Part shown: one piece after another, positions 25,291-34,700 of the stretch
How the letters are laid out: each line of letters starts with the position of its first letter
Position numbering within the stretch: the stretch's first letter is position 1
Notes under the pieces: model-generated
Databases searched by the model: none
What the model saw: only the letters and a program-made list of their open reading frames with translations
Told to the model about the DNA's origin: nothing
Assembly: GCF_003851045.1 (NCBI RefSeq)
Contig: NZ_BFBX01000099.1
Location: forward strand, 1 to 64,000
Length of the DNA stretch: 64,000 nt
Direction: 5' to 3'
Source of the DNA: Paenibacillus sp. 598K
Lineage (GTDB): Bacteria > Bacillota > Bacilli > Paenibacillales > Paenibacillaceae
Program-made: the position numbers and the translations under genes

Positions 25291-27072
25291 ATGAATTACT
25301 TTAAAAGCATCTCGATAAAAAATAAAATTTTCGCGACCATTATCATTATCGTAGGGATTTTAATTGCCGTCATCGCTTTTTTTTCGAATAGCGTCTCTCA
25401 AAAAGCAATCATCGACAAAGCGATGAACAATTCATTGCGTGAGCTTGTCCTCATCAACAATAACATCGAGACGTTGATCACCTATGTCGAGGATTACTCG
25501 AAAATGCTGGCGACGGATTATCGTCTGCAGGAGGTATTGTACAAGGACATGTCCATGGAGAAGTCGGAGGGCGGACTGGAAAGCTTAATGATGAGTACAA
25601 AAATCTCGGAGATCATCAGCAACTTCGTGGAGCCCAATACGATCGTCAAAGCGGCCAGTGTATTGTCGTCCCGCATGCAGTGGGCAGATGCCGGTTATGG
25701 AGACAATCGCTACGCGACGCAAGTGTTCGGTGCGGAGCCGACAGCAATGGAGCTCGCCAATAACAATCAACCCATCTGGACGGGACTGGTCCCTTTTAGA
25801 TTCCGCTACGATGCATCAGAGAGCAATGTCTTCGCTGTATCCAAAGCAGTCGTGCACAAGGAACTGGGAAAAACGATCGGCATGGTCGCGCTTTATATCA
25901 AAGAATCAGCCATTGCGGCGATTTACGAAAACAGTTTAAACTACCAGGGCGGGGAATTCTATGTCTTGGATGATACAAATCGTATCATTTCATCTCGAAA
26001 CAAGTCGTTTCTGTATCAAAACTTTACGGAAATGACTGCGATTTCCCTTCCTCGTCTCGATGAAGGCGAGCTGAGCTTCATCCTCGGCAAGGGTCAGGGC
26101 AAGCTGCTCGTATCTACGCAGCGGTTTGAACCGCTAAGCTGGACGATTATTAGCGTGATTCCACTCGAGGTAATCACGGCGGAAAATAAGGAGATCAATG
26201 CGCTTATTATTCGCACTGGTATCTTATGTCTCGTATTTGCGCTGGGGATTTCTTTTTTCCTGTCCCGTTCGATTACGAAGCCGTTGCTTATCCTTGCCAA
26301 TACGATGCGGAAAATCCGAAACGGACATATGAATGTTCGCAGCACATACAAATCTACGGATGAAATCGGACATCTAAGCGACGGCTTCAATAGTCTGATG
26401 GACCGTATCGAGGCGCTGGTGGCCAAGATTGCAGAGGAGGAACGAACGAAAGGCGAAATTGAATTCAAGCTGCTTCAATCGCAAGTAAAGCCTCACTTCC
26501 TGTACAACACGGTCGAGACGATCATCTCGCTCATCAAGCTGGATATGAAGACCGAAGCGATGGCCGTAGCCAAGTATATGGCGGACTTTTACAATATCTC
26601 TTTGAGCAGGGGCAACGATGTCATCTCCATCCGGGAGGAAATGAAATTAACGGAGAGCTATCTGGAAATCCAGAAGCTGCGCTATGTGGAGTATATGGAT
26701 TACAGCATGGCGATCGACGAAGAGATTTTGCGCTATGCCACCCCCAAGCTGATGCTCCAGCCGCTCGTGGAGAACGCGATCTACCACGGACTCAAATGGA
26801 AAAAGGAGAAAGGGGAATTGCGAGTCGTCGGTTATCTGGACAATGGTCAGATCATCATCGAGGTGCAGGATAACGGCGTCGGGATGAACCAACAGCAGAT
26901 CGATCACCTGTTGCAGCCCGCAGTGGAGGACCGGCAAAAGGCAAGCTTCGGGGCTCGCAGTGTGAACCGACGCATCAAAATGCTGTACGGGGAGCCATTT
27001 GGACTGGACGTCGAAAGCGTCTCCGGCTCATATACGAAAGTTACCGTTCGTCTTCCGCTCATAGAGCTATAG
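25291..27072 (+). CDS. YesM-type sensor histidine kinase
   Basis: The 593-aa protein has a transmembrane helix (about 13-35), an extracellular cache-like sensor, a second helix near 315-335 and a HAMP domain (RSITKPLLILANTMRKIRNG). The kinase core follows, with phospho-acceptor H402 in QSQVKPHFLYNT, the N box PLVENAIYHG and the G box DNGVGM. This is the LytS/YesM class, which pairs with YesN-type response regulators; the partner starts 18 bp downstream. The ATG at 25291 is taken rather than the TTG at 25240 because it gives a normal N-terminus and has AGAGGGG upstream. The ligand is presumably an oligosaccharide or a loaded transporter subunit, judging from the adjacent importer. Confidence 0.9.
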   Translation: MNYFKSISIKNKIFATIIIIVGILIAVIAFFSNSVSQKAIIDKAMNNSLRELVLINNNIETLITYVEDYSKMLATDYRLQEVLYKDMSMEKSEGGLESLMMSTKISEIISNFVEPNTIVKAASVLSSRMQWADAGYGDNRYATQVFGAEPTAMELANNNQPIWTGLVPFRFRYDASESNVFAVSKAVVHKELGKTIGMVALYIKESAIAAIYENSLNYQGGEFYVLDDTNRIISSRNKSFLYQNFTEMTAISLPRLDEGELSFILGKGQGKLLVSTQRFEPLSWTIISVIPLEVITAENKEINALIIRTGILCLVFALGISFFLSRSITKPLLILANTMRKIRNGHMNVRSTYKSTDEIGHLSDGFNSLMDRIEALVAKIAEEERTKGEIEFKLLQSQVKPHFLYNTVETIISLIKLDMKTEAMAVAKYMADFYNISLSRGNDVISIREEMKLTESYLEIQKLRYVEYMDYSMAIDEEILRYATPKLMLQPLVENAIYHGLKWKKEKGELRVVGYLDNGQIIIEVQDNGVGMNQQQIDHLLQPAVEDRQKASFGARSVNRRIKMLYGEPFGLDVESVSGSYTKVTVRLPLIEL

Positions 27073-27089
27073 GAGAAAGGGGCAGGGTC

Positions 27090-28196
27090 ATGTATAAAGT
27101 GCTTATTGTTGATGACGAGTATTATTTCCGTCAAGCGTTAAAAGTATCTTTGCCGTGGGCCGAGCTGGAGCTGCAGCTCATAGGGGAAGCGAAAAATGGC
27201 GAGGATGCGCTCGAGCAGATGAAAATTCTGCACCCGGACATCATTATGGTCGACATCAATATGCCGATTATGGACGGCTTAACCTTTATTGCAGAAGCCA
27301 GATCGGCAGGTTATAACGCTAAATTCATCTTGCTTACTGGGCATAGCGAATTTACGTATGCTAAACAGGCCATCCAGCTAGGCGTGTTTAACTATGTGTT
27401 GAAGCCAATCGATACGGAAGAAATCCAACATTCGTTAAACGAAATCAAGGATGTGATCAACCAGGAGAGGCATGCCAGGCAGGAGCTGATCGGGTATGTC
27501 CAGGTGACGCGTTCCGCGTTGAAGGTCAGCTTGTATTCGATGGACAAGAGAAGCAGCTTTTTGAAAAGTATGAGAACCGGCAATGCATCTGAGGTAGAGG
27601 CATGGCTGAGCGAGTTTTTTAGTCATGCCCGTGCAACTCAAGCGTCCTTGGACATGCTGCTCGTAGCCGGCTTTGAAATCTATTCGACCTGCATGGAGTT
27701 TCTTGAGGAGGTCGCTCCAGATATCCACAACATCGTCCATGCGCAAGCCGAGCCTGATCTGCAAGGACTTATCGAACGGATGGATTCCTTTAGCGAATTT
27801 GAGGCGTGGATACGGAGCCTGATCCATAACATGATGGAGCATGTGCATACCAAAAAATCAAGCCGCTCAGCGATCATAGTGGCGGAGGTACAGTGCTTTA
27901 TCCAGACCCATTATCGTAATGAAGAGCTGCGGATTGAGGATATTGCCAGAGGCGTTCATATGAATTATACCCACCTTTGCTATGTGTTCAAAAAAGAAAC
28001 CGCCACGACGATCAATGATTACTTGACCCAGGTCCGAATGCAAAAGGCCAAGGCGCTTTTCGATCAGGGCTATATCATCGTCCAGGACGTAGCGAACCGG
28101 GTCGGGTATTCTGACGCCAATTATTTTGGAAAATGCTTCAAGAAGTATGCGGGGATTACGCCTAGCAAATATATCGCCAACATTGGCAAAGGATAA
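27090..28196 (+). CDS. YesN-type response regulator (REC + AraC HTH)
   Basis: Residues 1-120 are a receiver domain with D9/D10, phospho-acceptor D55 (MVDINMP) and K105 (LKPID). The C-terminal 100 residues are an AraC DNA-binding domain (IEDIARGVHMNYTHLCYVFKKE and VANRVGYSDANYFGKCFKKYAGITPSKY regions). It is the partner of the YesM-type kinase 18 bp upstream and probably activates the importer genes directly downstream. Length (368 aa) is a little short for YesN, with a compact linker. Confidence 0.9.
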   Translation: MYKVLIVDDEYYFRQALKVSLPWAELELQLIGEAKNGEDALEQMKILHPDIIMVDINMPIMDGLTFIAEARSAGYNAKFILLTGHSEFTYAKQAIQLGVFNYVLKPIDTEEIQHSLNEIKDVINQERHARQELIGYVQVTRSALKVSLYSMDKRSSFLKSMRTGNASEVEAWLSEFFSHARATQASLDMLLVAGFEIYSTCMEFLEEVAPDIHNIVHAQAEPDLQGLIERMDSFSEFEAWIRSLIHNMMEHVHTKKSSRSAIIVAEVQCFIQTHYRNEELRIEDIARGVHMNYTHLCYVFKKETATTINDYLTQVRMQKAKALFDQGYIIVQDVANRVGYSDANYFGKCFKKYAGITPSKYIANIGKG

Positions 28197-28285
28197 TGGG
28201 CAAGCAAGTACCGACAATATTCCTCCCTCCCCTAGAATCGTCTCTGTAAGTGGACGGGGCGGCTCGCTAAAATAAAGCATGTAGA

Positions 28286-28299
28286 TGGTAACGCTTACT
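28286..28299 (+). promoter_or_regulatory. Weak cre-like site before the solute-binding protein gene
   Basis: TGGTAACGCTTACT keeps the CG centre and 3' half of a cre box, with two mismatches in the extended consensus. It lies 44 bp before the start codon of the lipoprotein gene, so the importer may have its own repressible promoter. Confidence 0.3.
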
Positions 28300-28342
28300 G
28301 TATGCGGCAATCATCCTACAAAAATAACGGGAGGTCGGAACC

Positions 28343-29701
28343 TTGAAATCCAATCGCAAACTGATTTTAACGACTCTGCTGGCTTGCACTATGGTGACTG
28401 GAGCCGCTTGTTCATCCAACAATTCGCCTTCACCTTCGCCTTCGAACTCGTCCACGCCTTCGACGGGCACAACAGAGAAGACCAATGAGGGGAAAACGAA
28501 GGAGGAAAAAATCAAGCTTCGTGTCATGACCCTCACGACGGATGAAAACCGAAACAACATTATGGACCAGTTTATTAAACCGAATCTGGCCGAAGCGTTC
28601 CCCAACCTGGAGGTGGAGTTCGAGCCAGGCGGCGGTGGCGAGGATATGGCCAATAAGATCAAAACCTATAATGCTTCTGGAGATATGCCGGATGTCTTCT
28701 GGAACGATGCCGGTTTCTTTACCTCCTTGAACCAGGCAGGCAATATTATGGATTTGAAGCCTTACATCAGCGAAGACGGTTTTTTGAACAAATATAAAGT
28801 GCCTGAAGCCTTAGAGCATTTTGACGGCAAGATTTACAGCATTGCCTCTGGCGCGGATACGTATTTTACGCCGGTTATCTTTTATCATAAAGATCTGTTC
28901 GAGCAAGCAGGCGCGGAGGTGCCGCAAACCTTCGATGAGCTGATCGAGGTGTCGAAGAAGCTGAAGGATAACGGCATCGTGCCTGTGGCGACGCCGGGCA
29001 AGGACGGTTGGGCACCGAAGCTGTTCATGCTGCAGCAGATGGTTCAGATCGCAGATCCCGAGGCGATGAGCAAGCTGGTCAACAATGAGACAGACTTCAA
29101 TGATCCAGCTGTCATTGCAGGGGTTGAACGGATGGAACGTCTGGTTAAGGAAGGCGTCTTCGCAGAAGGCATCGCCAACCTCGACTATGGTCCAGCGATG
29201 GAGATGTTCACGTCGAAGCGGTCAGCGATGCTGTGGATGTTCACATGGGAGTTGCCGAATATGGCGAAAATCGAAGGTGTCGATTTCTTCCCGTTCCCGA
29301 GCGCAGGCCCGGCTTATGATCAGAATAAAGTCGTGCAATTCTGGGGCTCGCCTTTGAATGGCTATGCTGTCAGCGCCAAAACAGCCCACCCCGATGAAGC
29401 GGTCCAACTGGCCGAGTTCCTGGCAATGCAGGATGCGTTGTACTTCGAATCTGTTGGGTCTGCGATCGCGCTAGAGACCGGCAACACGGTATCGGATCTG
29501 GATCCACTGATGGAGAAATTTTTGACTTGGTACAATGCGGCAGAAGTGATGATTCCTTCGATGGCTCTCAATTCGCTGGATGCGCGGATGTCCTCGGAGA
29601 TGTCAACGCAAGGCGCCAGACTGCTGACGGGCGAATATCCGGCAGCCGACTTTATCAAAGTGATGAACCAGGAGTGGGAAGCCAATACATGGTTTGATTA
29701 A
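28343..29701 (+). CDS. Extracellular sugar-binding lipoprotein of an ABC importer
   Basis: The 452-aa protein starts at a TTG with GGGAGG 8 nt upstream. A lipoprotein signal peptide ends in a TGAAC lipobox, followed by a Ser/Pro/Thr-rich linker. The rest is a family 1 extracellular solute-binding protein (KLRVMTLTTDENR, YNASGDMPDVFWND, ALEHFDGKIYSIASGADTY, FTSKRSAMLWMFTWELP). It should deliver oligosaccharides to the two permeases downstream. No ATPase gene is present in this cluster, which is usual for CUT1 importers that share an MsmX-type ATPase. A hairpin after the gene may raise its expression over that of the permeases. Xylo-oligosaccharides are the likely cargo by context only. Confidence 0.9.
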   Translation: MKSNRKLILTTLLACTMVTGAACSSNNSPSPSPSNSSTPSTGTTEKTNEGKTKEEKIKLRVMTLTTDENRNNIMDQFIKPNLAEAFPNLEVEFEPGGGGEDMANKIKTYNASGDMPDVFWNDAGFFTSLNQAGNIMDLKPYISEDGFLNKYKVPEALEHFDGKIYSIASGADTYFTPVIFYHKDLFEQAGAEVPQTFDELIEVSKKLKDNGIVPVATPGKDGWAPKLFMLQQMVQIADPEAMSKLVNNETDFNDPAVIAGVERMERLVKEGVFAEGIANLDYGPAMEMFTSKRSAMLWMFTWELPNMAKIEGVDFFPFPSAGPAYDQNKVVQFWGSPLNGYAVSAKTAHPDEAVQLAEFLAMQDALYFESVGSAIALETGNTVSDLDPLMEKFLTWYNAAEVMIPSMALNSLDARMSSEMSTQGARLLTGEYPAADFIKVMNQEWEANTWFD

Positions 29702-29733
29702 TCAATCGTTCGGCGTTATGCAATAGAGATCAG

Positions 29734-29768
29734 GTGGTCCCCGCCGGGCGCTTGTCTGGCGGGTCCAC
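29734..29768 (+). terminator. Hairpin after the solute-binding protein gene
   Basis: GTGGTCCCCGCC pairs with GGCGGGTCCAC with one bulge. No T run follows. Such hairpins after binding-protein genes commonly stabilise the upstream mRNA, as in malE-malF, and give more binding protein than permease. Confidence 0.55.
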
Positions 29769-29804
29769 GCCTGCGATAGAACTATGGATGGTGGAGAGTG
29801 ACTT

Positions 29805-30689
29805 ATGAATAAGTACTTCAGTACCAAGCTGTCGATAACCGTCTTTGCTGCTCCCGCTCTCATACTATTTACTCTGTTTTGTGTGTATCCGCTGCTGCCG
29901 CAATTATGGATGAGCTTTCATAATCATAACGGCTTTCAGAACCAGGGGTTCGTCGGACTCGATAATTACTGGAGCGTCATCCAGCAATCGTCATTTTGGG
30001 TGGCTCACAAAAATACGTATTTAATCGTCGGCATGTCGCTGTTGATCGGGCTGCCGCTTTCCATGATATTGGCACTTTTTATCGATGCCCAGACCCCGAG
30101 GTTGCGCAGGTTTTTCAAGACCGCTGCGATGTTCCCGGCGATCCTCTCGGTCATCGTTATCTCTCAAATCTGGGTGGCCTTCTACGAGCCCAACTGGGGG
30201 TTGTTCAACACCATCCTCAGAGGTGTCGGCCTAGAGAGCCTGACTCGCTCCTGGCTGACCAACTCGAACACGGTGATGGTCAGCATCGGCCTGACGTTCC
30301 TGTGGCAGTACATCGGCTTGAACGCGATCCTGTTGTATACCGGGATCAAGACGATCCCCAAAAATTATTATGAGGCGGCCTTGATCGATGGCGCCACTCC
30401 TTTTCAAGTGAACATGCGCATCACGATCCCGTTGCTGCAGGATGTGATCAAATATGTCCTCATTCTCTCAACTTTAGGCTCGATGGCCTTCTACGCCCAT
30501 GTTCGGGTGATGACGGCTGGCGGTCCAGGCGATTTATCAAGAACCGTCATCTATCAGATGTATTACACGGCTTTTGATACGTCTCAATTTGGCAAGGGAA
30601 CTGCCATTGCCGTCATTTTTATTGCGCAATGTCTTCTGATTTCCTTCCTGATTCAACGCTTCGTCGCCCGAGAAAAAGTAGAGTTCTAG
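29805..30689 (+). CDS. CUT1 sugar ABC transporter permease (MalF/LplB type)
   Basis: This 294-aa protein has six hydrophobic helices. The EAA loop reads YYEAALIDGATPFQVNMRITIPLL, matching the consensus EAAxxDGAxxxxxFxxIxLP. It forms the membrane pore together with the permease 13 bp downstream and receives substrate from the lipoprotein upstream. The ATG follows a GGAGAG site. Length and topology are typical. Confidence 0.92.
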   Translation: MNKYFSTKLSITVFAAPALILFTLFCVYPLLPQLWMSFHNHNGFQNQGFVGLDNYWSVIQQSSFWVAHKNTYLIVGMSLLIGLPLSMILALFIDAQTPRLRRFFKTAAMFPAILSVIVISQIWVAFYEPNWGLFNTILRGVGLESLTRSWLTNSNTVMVSIGLTFLWQYIGLNAILLYTGIKTIPKNYYEAALIDGATPFQVNMRITIPLLQDVIKYVLILSTLGSMAFYAHVRVMTAGGPGDLSRTVIYQMYYTAFDTSQFGKGTAIAVIFIAQCLLISFLIQRFVAREKVEF

Positions 30690-30702
30690 GAGGCATGGGA
30701 CA

Positions 30703-31515
30703 GTGAACTATTTTTTGCGCATCTTTTGGGTTATTATCGGCTGCACCTTTTTGTTCCCGTTTTACTGGATGATCACGACCTCCTTGAAGTCCAAATCGGA
30801 GGCGTATGAAAATCAGTTTGGCTTGCCTCAGACCTGGGAATGGCAAAACTTCTCCGAGGTATTGACCAAATACGATTTTGTGCTGTACTTCAAAAACAGC
30901 TTCATCTACACCGGCGGCACGATCGCCATTACGCTGCTTGCAGGGACGATGCTTGCCTACTGCTTGAGCCGGATGTCGTGGAAGCTGAACGGCATGATGC
31001 TTTTCTACGTCTCTCTGGGGTTGATCGTGCCGATTGAGGTGGTCGTCATTCCGTTGTTTCAATTGGTCAAGTCGCTCCATATCAATGATACGCATTTTGC
31101 GTTGATCCTGCCTTATACCGGCTTCTCGCTGGCAGCCTGCGTGCTCATGCTCTATGCCTTCCTACGGTCGTTGCCCAAGGAGCTGGAGGAGGCGGCTTGT
31201 ATCGATGGCACCAATGTATACCAAGCGTTCTTCCGGATTATCCTGCCGATCGTCATGCCGGCGCTGATGACGCAGACCGTCCTCATCTTCATGCGGGTGT
31301 GGAACGAATTCCCGCTAGCCTTCATCTTGGGAGCCAGAGACCAATTCCGGCCGCTGACGGTAGGCTTGCACAGCTTTTTCGTCAGTGTCGGCGTGTCCCA
31401 CTGGGGGCTGATCGGGGCAGCGATGCTGATGACAAGTCTGCCGACGATGATGATCTACATGATCGGCAACGAGAAGATCGAGAACGCCTTGACGGCAGGA
31501 GCCATTCTGAAATAG
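30703..31515 (+). CDS. CUT1 sugar ABC transporter permease (MalG/LplC type)
   Basis: The 270-aa protein has six hydrophobic helices and an EAA loop, LEEAACIDGTNVYQAFFRIILPIV. Translation starts at a GTG with AGGAGG 9 nt upstream. It completes the importer; the energising ATPase must be encoded elsewhere. N-terminal PFYWMITTSLKS and C-terminal GAILK are typical of this family. Confidence 0.92.
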   Translation: MNYFLRIFWVIIGCTFLFPFYWMITTSLKSKSEAYENQFGLPQTWEWQNFSEVLTKYDFVLYFKNSFIYTGGTIAITLLAGTMLAYCLSRMSWKLNGMMLFYVSLGLIVPIEVVVIPLFQLVKSLHINDTHFALILPYTGFSLAACVLMLYAFLRSLPKELEEAACIDGTNVYQAFFRIILPIVMPALMTQTVLIFMRVWNEFPLAFILGARDQFRPLTVGLHSFFVSVGVSHWGLIGAAMLMTSLPTMMIYMIGNEKIENALTAGAILK

Positions 31516-31570
31516 CGAGGGTTGATTTTCGATTGTGGAGGTGATCGGGCATGTAGAAGCAGCGCGCTTG

Positions 31571-31584
31571 TGAAAGCGCTTAAA
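31571..31584 (+). promoter_or_regulatory. cre-like site upstream of the beta-helix enzyme gene
   Basis: TGAAAGCGCTTAAA has the cre core and a palindromic AAGCGCTT centre. It sits 147 bp before the start of the next gene and 55 bp past the permease stop, so it probably belongs to the promoter of the enzyme gene. Confidence 0.5.
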
Positions 31585-31610
31585 ATCTGATTAAAAGAGA
31601 AAAACGGCCG

Positions 31611-31682
31611 AAGAGGCACGGAATCGAATCTGGGGACAACAGCGATCGAAAGATCGATCCCGTGACCGTAGGCTTCTTTTTC
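31611..31682 (+). terminator. Leader hairpin with T tract: terminator or attenuator
   Basis: AAGAGGC-ACGG (31611-31621) can pair with CCGT-AG-GCTTCTT (31666-31678), followed by TTT; this would end transcription. The same ACGG can instead pair with CCGTG at 31660-31664. A small inner hairpin CGATC-GAAA-GATCG (31643-31656) has a GNRA tetraloop. It is either the terminator of the importer operon or, if transcription starts at the cre-bearing promoter at about 31590, an attenuator for the enzyme gene. Confidence 0.5.
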
Positions 31683-31717
31683 GCTGCTTTAGATTTTACC
31701 TTATCCAAGGAGGTTAT

Positions 31718-34700
31718 ATGAGCGTGAGGAAAAAAGCATTTCTGTGGATGATGAGCTTGATGCTGGTCTTTTCCATGCTGCCACTGACGGCAGCGGCAGC
31801 TGCGGCTGACCAAGCGACCGGCGAGACAACGAGCAACACGACGAGCAATCCGGTAAGCAAAACAATCTATGTGGCGACGACAGGCGACGATAACACGGGC
31901 GACGGCACACAAGCCAAGCCGTACAAGACGATTGGCAAAGCAAAGGAAGTTGTGAGAACGCTGCCAAAAACAGACGGCGACATCGTCGTACAAATTGCAG
32001 ACGGCTTTTATTCGCTAGATGAGACACTGGTGTTCAGCAAGGAGGACTCCGGCAGCGCTAGCAGCACGATCCGCTACGAAGCGGCTCCGGGAGCGAAGCC
32101 CGTGGTCAGCGCTGGCGAAATGCTGGACAAGGGCGTATGGACCGAAGCGGTGGGTCTTACCCAGACGGGCGGCTTGAAAGCGTACAAAACAACGCTGAAG
32201 CGGGACGACAAGCTGCGCGCGATCTACGTCAACGACAAGATTGCCAGCATGACGCTGAGCGCGCCTGTCGCTTCGGCCAACCGAACCGTCAACGGGACGC
32301 CTACCGTCAGCTTCTCCTCCGCTGATAACGATTGGGCGTGGCGGGACGGCAGCAACATCCGCGCGGGGATCGTATTCGATGCCAGCGTAGGACTGAAGGC
32401 CGACACCAAAAACCCGCAAAACATCGAAGCCGAAAGCGTCGGCGGCTCCACGGCCAGATGGGCGAGACCGTTCGTCACCTTCGCGTCGATCGAGAAAGCG
32501 CCGGAAGCAAGCGGCAAGCCGGGCGGCGTTATGCTCCGCTTCCAGATGCCGTACGGGGCAATCTCGCAGTCGTTAAGCAATAACACGCAATACAATCCAG
32601 GCAACAATCAGGTGATCCGCAATGCGTTCGAGTTTTTCAACAAGCGCGGTGATTTCTATTTCGACCAGGCGGAGAGTACGCTGTACTACATCCCGCTCGA
32701 GGGCGAGGATATCAATAAAGCCGACGTGGTCATCCCTAAGCTGGAGACGGTCCTCGATATCCGGGGCATCCCGGTAGGCGACCGCTTGAACCCTGTAGCA
32801 GGCTCGGATGATGGACGCGTCCATCACGTGACATTCAAGGGGCTGAAGTTCGCCCATACCGACTACAAGCTGTTCGAGCTGACGGGCACGTACACCCTTA
32901 GCGACGGCACGGGCAAAGTGACGAGCAGCTCCCGCGGCTATGCGTCTGTTCAGGGCTCGATCGTCAACACGGTGTATTTCCCCAGCAGCATCAACTGGCA
33001 TGAGACGTTCTACCGGGGCTATGATATCCCGCCAGCAGCGATTATGATCAATGCGGCCAGACATATCAAGGTGCTCGACGGAGAGATCATGCTGACCGGC
33101 TTTAATGGCATCCATATCGAAAACGATGTCAAGGACATCGAGGTAACGGGCAACTACATTGCGGATACATTGGCTTCCGGCGTCGTCATCGGCCATCCGC
33201 ATCATATTTACGAAAACGACAAGCCGGATGTACATGAATCGAGAGTTTCGGTCTCGGGCACGCCAATTAAAAATTGGGCCGGAGTGGATAAAGAGAAATT
33301 CAAATCGGGTACGGAAGCCGTCCCGGAAAACATCTACATTACGAATAACTTCTTGTTCAGAAACTGTTACGGATTCCCGGGGGCCAACTCGCTTGCCTCC
33401 TTCTACACGACGAACATGCAGGTGCTGCACAACTACTTCTATGATTCGACGTATGGCGCGATGAGCATCGGCTGGGGCTGGGACGAGTACGATGGGTTCG
33501 GCTTTACCGCCCAAGGCACCAACAAGACTGGCGGTCCCTACCATGGCACGCACGAGACGAGTCTCGCCAGGTCTCCAGAGATCACGACAACGTCCAGAAA
33601 TAACAAGATCAGCTATAACCGGGTCGAGGAAATCTGTACGGTCGTCAACGACTCCGGCGCGATCTACTCCCTCGGACGCCAGGGCGATCCCGGCACGCTG
33701 CCGAACGGCGGCACATGGGACTCGATCAGCACGCTGACCAACAACCCGGTCACCGACAAGAGCAGCAACTGGCATCCAGACAACTGGACGAACTATACCG
33801 AGATGAACTACAACTTCCTGGACCCGAATCCGACAGGCAAGCCGACGACCTCCAACAATTGGACCAACGGCTTCCATCCGGACGAGGGCAGCACCTTCAT
33901 CAAGATGATCGGCAACGTCGTACAGTCGAAGCTGTCGCATGCTCCCGGACAAAGCCGACTGTTCGAATTTAACAACTGGAAGCGCAAAAGCGATATGATC
34001 GCCACCAACGGCTACGTTGACGGCAACAACAACCAGAATGGCGCGCCAAGAATTACGTATGACAACTACAAAAGCGAAGCGCGCATCTGGCCGGTAGAGG
34101 GCAATGCGATCGTGTTGAACTCGGGTCTGAAAAACGAGTATACGCACATGATCCCGAGAAGCCTGATCGCCGATACCGAGTTCGAGCTGGCGTCGAACGT
34201 CATCGTCAGCGTCGGCGGCGAGAAGGTCAGCCGCAGAGGTCTGCTCAAGGCAGAGGATACGGTGTGGCTCGCGCCTGCGAACACAACGACCTTCAAGGAA
34301 GGTCCAACGATGACCAAAGCAGCCGGCAACGCGACAAGCATCAGCACGCCAGCTGCCGCAGGACAATACAAGCTGTACATCGTCTATGCCGACGGTAGAG
34401 CTACAGCGACCTCCAAGTATACGGCTTATGTCGATGCGAGCGAGCCGCCAACCAATGTGGAGGACGGCAAAAGCTACGAGGTGTCCAAGGCGCAGCCGCT
34501 TAAGCTGACCTTAAACGCCGAATACACCTTTACGCTGAACGGCACGACTGTAGCGGATGCTTACGAGATTAGCACCGCAGGCAATTGGACGCTGGTCGTG
34601 CGCGCTGCGACGTCGGAGACGACGATCAAGTTCACGACGACTGTATCGGAGGCCAACAAGCTGCTCCAGGCTGACGTGACGGTAGCGCCGGGCGGGACCG

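Noticed and set aside
32573-34366. 597-codon open frame on the minus strand inside the beta-helix enzyme gene
   Set aside because: It is antisense to a gene with clear domains, has an untypical Arg/Val/Asp-rich composition, and arises from the GC-rich codon pattern of the real gene.
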